In this document: piece by piece, positions 63,236 to 64,000 of the stretch
Position numbering within the stretch: the first letter of the stretch is position 1
Layout of the letters: every line of letters begins with the position of its first letter
Assembly (NCBI RefSeq): GCF_000377625.1
Contig: NZ_KB898328.1
Coordinates: 158,998-222,997, forward strand
Reading direction: 5' to 3'
From: Prevotella veroralis DSM 19559 = JCM 6290
GTDB taxonomy: Bacteria > Bacteroidota > Bacteroidia > Bacteroidales > Bacteroidaceae
Length of the DNA: 64,000 bases
Position numbers and translations under genes: made by a program
Notes under the pieces: generated by a model
What the model was told of the DNA's origin: nothing
Seen by the model: only the letters and a program-made list of their open reading frames with translations
Databases searched by the model: none

Positions 63236-63625
63236 ATGAAGAAGAAACCAACTTATAAAGTACCAGTAGCTATCTGTGCCATCGTTTTGGCAGTAGGTTC
63301 TCTTGTTTTGGGTGTACTCATGGAAACGCGCGAGATGGCGCCTCCACGGAAGTACGAGGTGGATATGTCGGGTGAAGTTATTGGTGTTGATAATGGTCCG
63401 AAGACGCCTGTTTTGACAAAAGAGGAGGTGAAAGAAGAAGTGAAGGAGGAGGTTAAGAAAGAGGAACCTAAGCCTATTGAGAAAAGACAAGAGGAGTCTG
63501 CTGATGAGTCTGAGGAGCCCGTTATTGTTCCAACTGTACCCGAGGGGCAGGCGGAGACTACGCCAGCTGTTAAGGTTCCGAAACCAGAGATAAAGAAACC
63601 AACTGTGGAGAATATTGGAGATTAA
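63236..63625 (+). CDS. membrane-anchored Glu/Lys/Pro-rich protein
   Basis: 129 residues. One N-terminal membrane helix (VPVAICAIVLAVGSLVLGVL) after a basic start, then a periplasmic part. Residues about 62-85 are strings of EEVKEE and KKEEPKP, followed by EPVIVPTVPEG and KVPKPEIKKP. The build resembles the Pro/Lys/Glu stalk of TonB without the C-terminal TonB domain. No family recognised. It may be a periplasm-spanning linker, or the anchor of an unknown complex. It stands alone ahead of the presumed rRNA operon. Confidence 0.75.
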   Translation: MKKKPTYKVPVAICAIVLAVGSLVLGVLMETREMAPPRKYEVDMSGEVIGVDNGPKTPVLTKEEVKEEVKEEVKKEEPKPIEKRQEESADESEEPVIVPTVPEGQAETTPAVKVPKPEIKKPTVENIGD

Positions 63626-63821
63626 TCTCCAATTGGGCTCTTAAGTAGTGTACTCTTTGAGCTAAGACGAACTTCTTTTTCCCGTTATTACAAGTCTCTA
63701 TCTTTTTTCTGATTACTTCTTGTCAAGCTTTCCCCAGATATTATATATATAAGGTGTAGGCTATTTCTTCTCCTCTCTATCGCAAAAAAATCATTTTTTA
63801 TCAAACTTTTCTTTCAAAAGA

Positions 63822-63854
63822 TTTGGAGGATATCAAAATTATCCATACCTTTGC
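63822..63854 (+). promoter_or_regulatory. strong stable-RNA-type promoter (probable rRNA operon)
   Basis: TTTG (63822-63825), 20 nt, TACCTTTGC (63846-63854), then ACTCGC, matching the tRNA promoters of the window. Confidence 0.75.
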
Positions 63855-64000
63855 ACTCGCTTTTACGAAATAGGCGGTTTGCTTATAACGTATAGAGTGA
63901 TAAGAAAAGAGTTCTTTGAAAAGATTTACATAAACAGAGAAGTAGTACAAGAAGCGTCTGTTTGGTTATGAATCAAACAGATGGGTAAAAGAAACGAACC
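63855..64000 (+). other. probable leader of an rRNA operon (16S start beyond the window)
   Basis: No open frame. GTTCTTTGAAA (63911-63921) resembles a boxA antitermination site, and CTGTTTG/CAAACAG (63958-63980) forms a stem of the kind that precedes 16S rRNA in this phylum. The 16S gene itself is not in the window, so this is inference. Confidence 0.55.

Overview
The window comes from a Bacteroidota genome, most likely a host-associated (probably oral) Prevotella. The evidence is the many promoters carrying the Bacteroidota -7 box TAnnTTTGC with a TTTG/TTG box about 19-20 nt upstream, a SusC/SusD pair, C-terminal domains of the type IX secretion type, ExbB/ExbD with a doubled ExbD, and the atpDC-x-BEFHAG gene order. 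The species is an inference only.

Layout. 1-1382: end of an MFS transporter and nanA (sialic acid uptake and cleavage). 1383-4322: a repeat-rich non-coding stretch holding a candidate small RNA, two tRNA-Lys(CTT), and a tRNA-Thr(CGT)/tRNA-Gly(CCC) pair on the other strand. 4323-20728: a polysaccharide-utilisation locus with susC, susD and three consecutive paralogous GH85-type endo-beta-N-acetylglucosaminidases ending in T9SS-type sorting domains. 21370-24138: a small protein that is little more than a sorting-domain-like fold, an ECF sigma factor with a small partner gene, and a GH10-like hydrolase. 25071-31110: rubrerythrin, a hypothetical protein, a MaoC-type hydratase, an OhrR-like MarR regulator with a ferritin-like protein, a lipoprotein and the remnant of a HigA-type antitoxin. 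31111-39588: pfkA and a complete F1Fo ATP synthase cluster. 40259-43582 (minus): an Lrp regulator and an exbB-x-exbD-exbD energiser operon. 44321-46301 (minus): a type II restriction-modification pair. 46841-57204: sulfatase, two GH20, GH29, a DKNYY-repeat protein and GH35. 57515-58792: DUF3078 protein. 59848-60069: a second candidate non-coding RNA. 60321-62804: a FeoA-FeoB fusion. 63236-63625: a membrane-anchored Glu/Lys/Pro-rich protein. The window ends in what looks like the leader of an rRNA operon.

How it fits together. NanA, three GH85 enzymes, two hexosaminidases, a fucosidase, a beta-galactosidase and a sulfatase together describe an organism that strips sialic acid, fucose, galactose, sulfated GlcNAc and N-glycan cores from host glycoproteins. 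SusCD imports the released oligosaccharides, ExbBD energises such import, and PfkA and the ATP synthase serve central metabolism.

The most unusual feature of the window is its non-coding DNA. Nearly every long gap is a mosaic of the same eight or so short repeat families, named R1-R8 here. R1 is a 28-bp palindromic arm that occurs in facing pairs delimiting elements of exactly 95 bp (four copies) or 139-140 bp (two copies). R2 is a CCTCCCCcaaGGGGAGG hairpin followed by gcctaacgg. R3 is A/T-rich AATTCAAAATT. R4 is alternating GAGGGCGTTTC and GAAACGCCCTC. R5 is the hairpin CCCCTCTCCattcGGAGAGGGG. R6 is a decamer like GTTGACAAGT in tandem. R7 is CCCCTCCttcGGAGGGG. R8 is AACGAGGCattGCCTCGTT. Two perfect-period 44-45 bp tandem arrays and a pair of 83/85 bp elements with terminal inverted repeats add to this.
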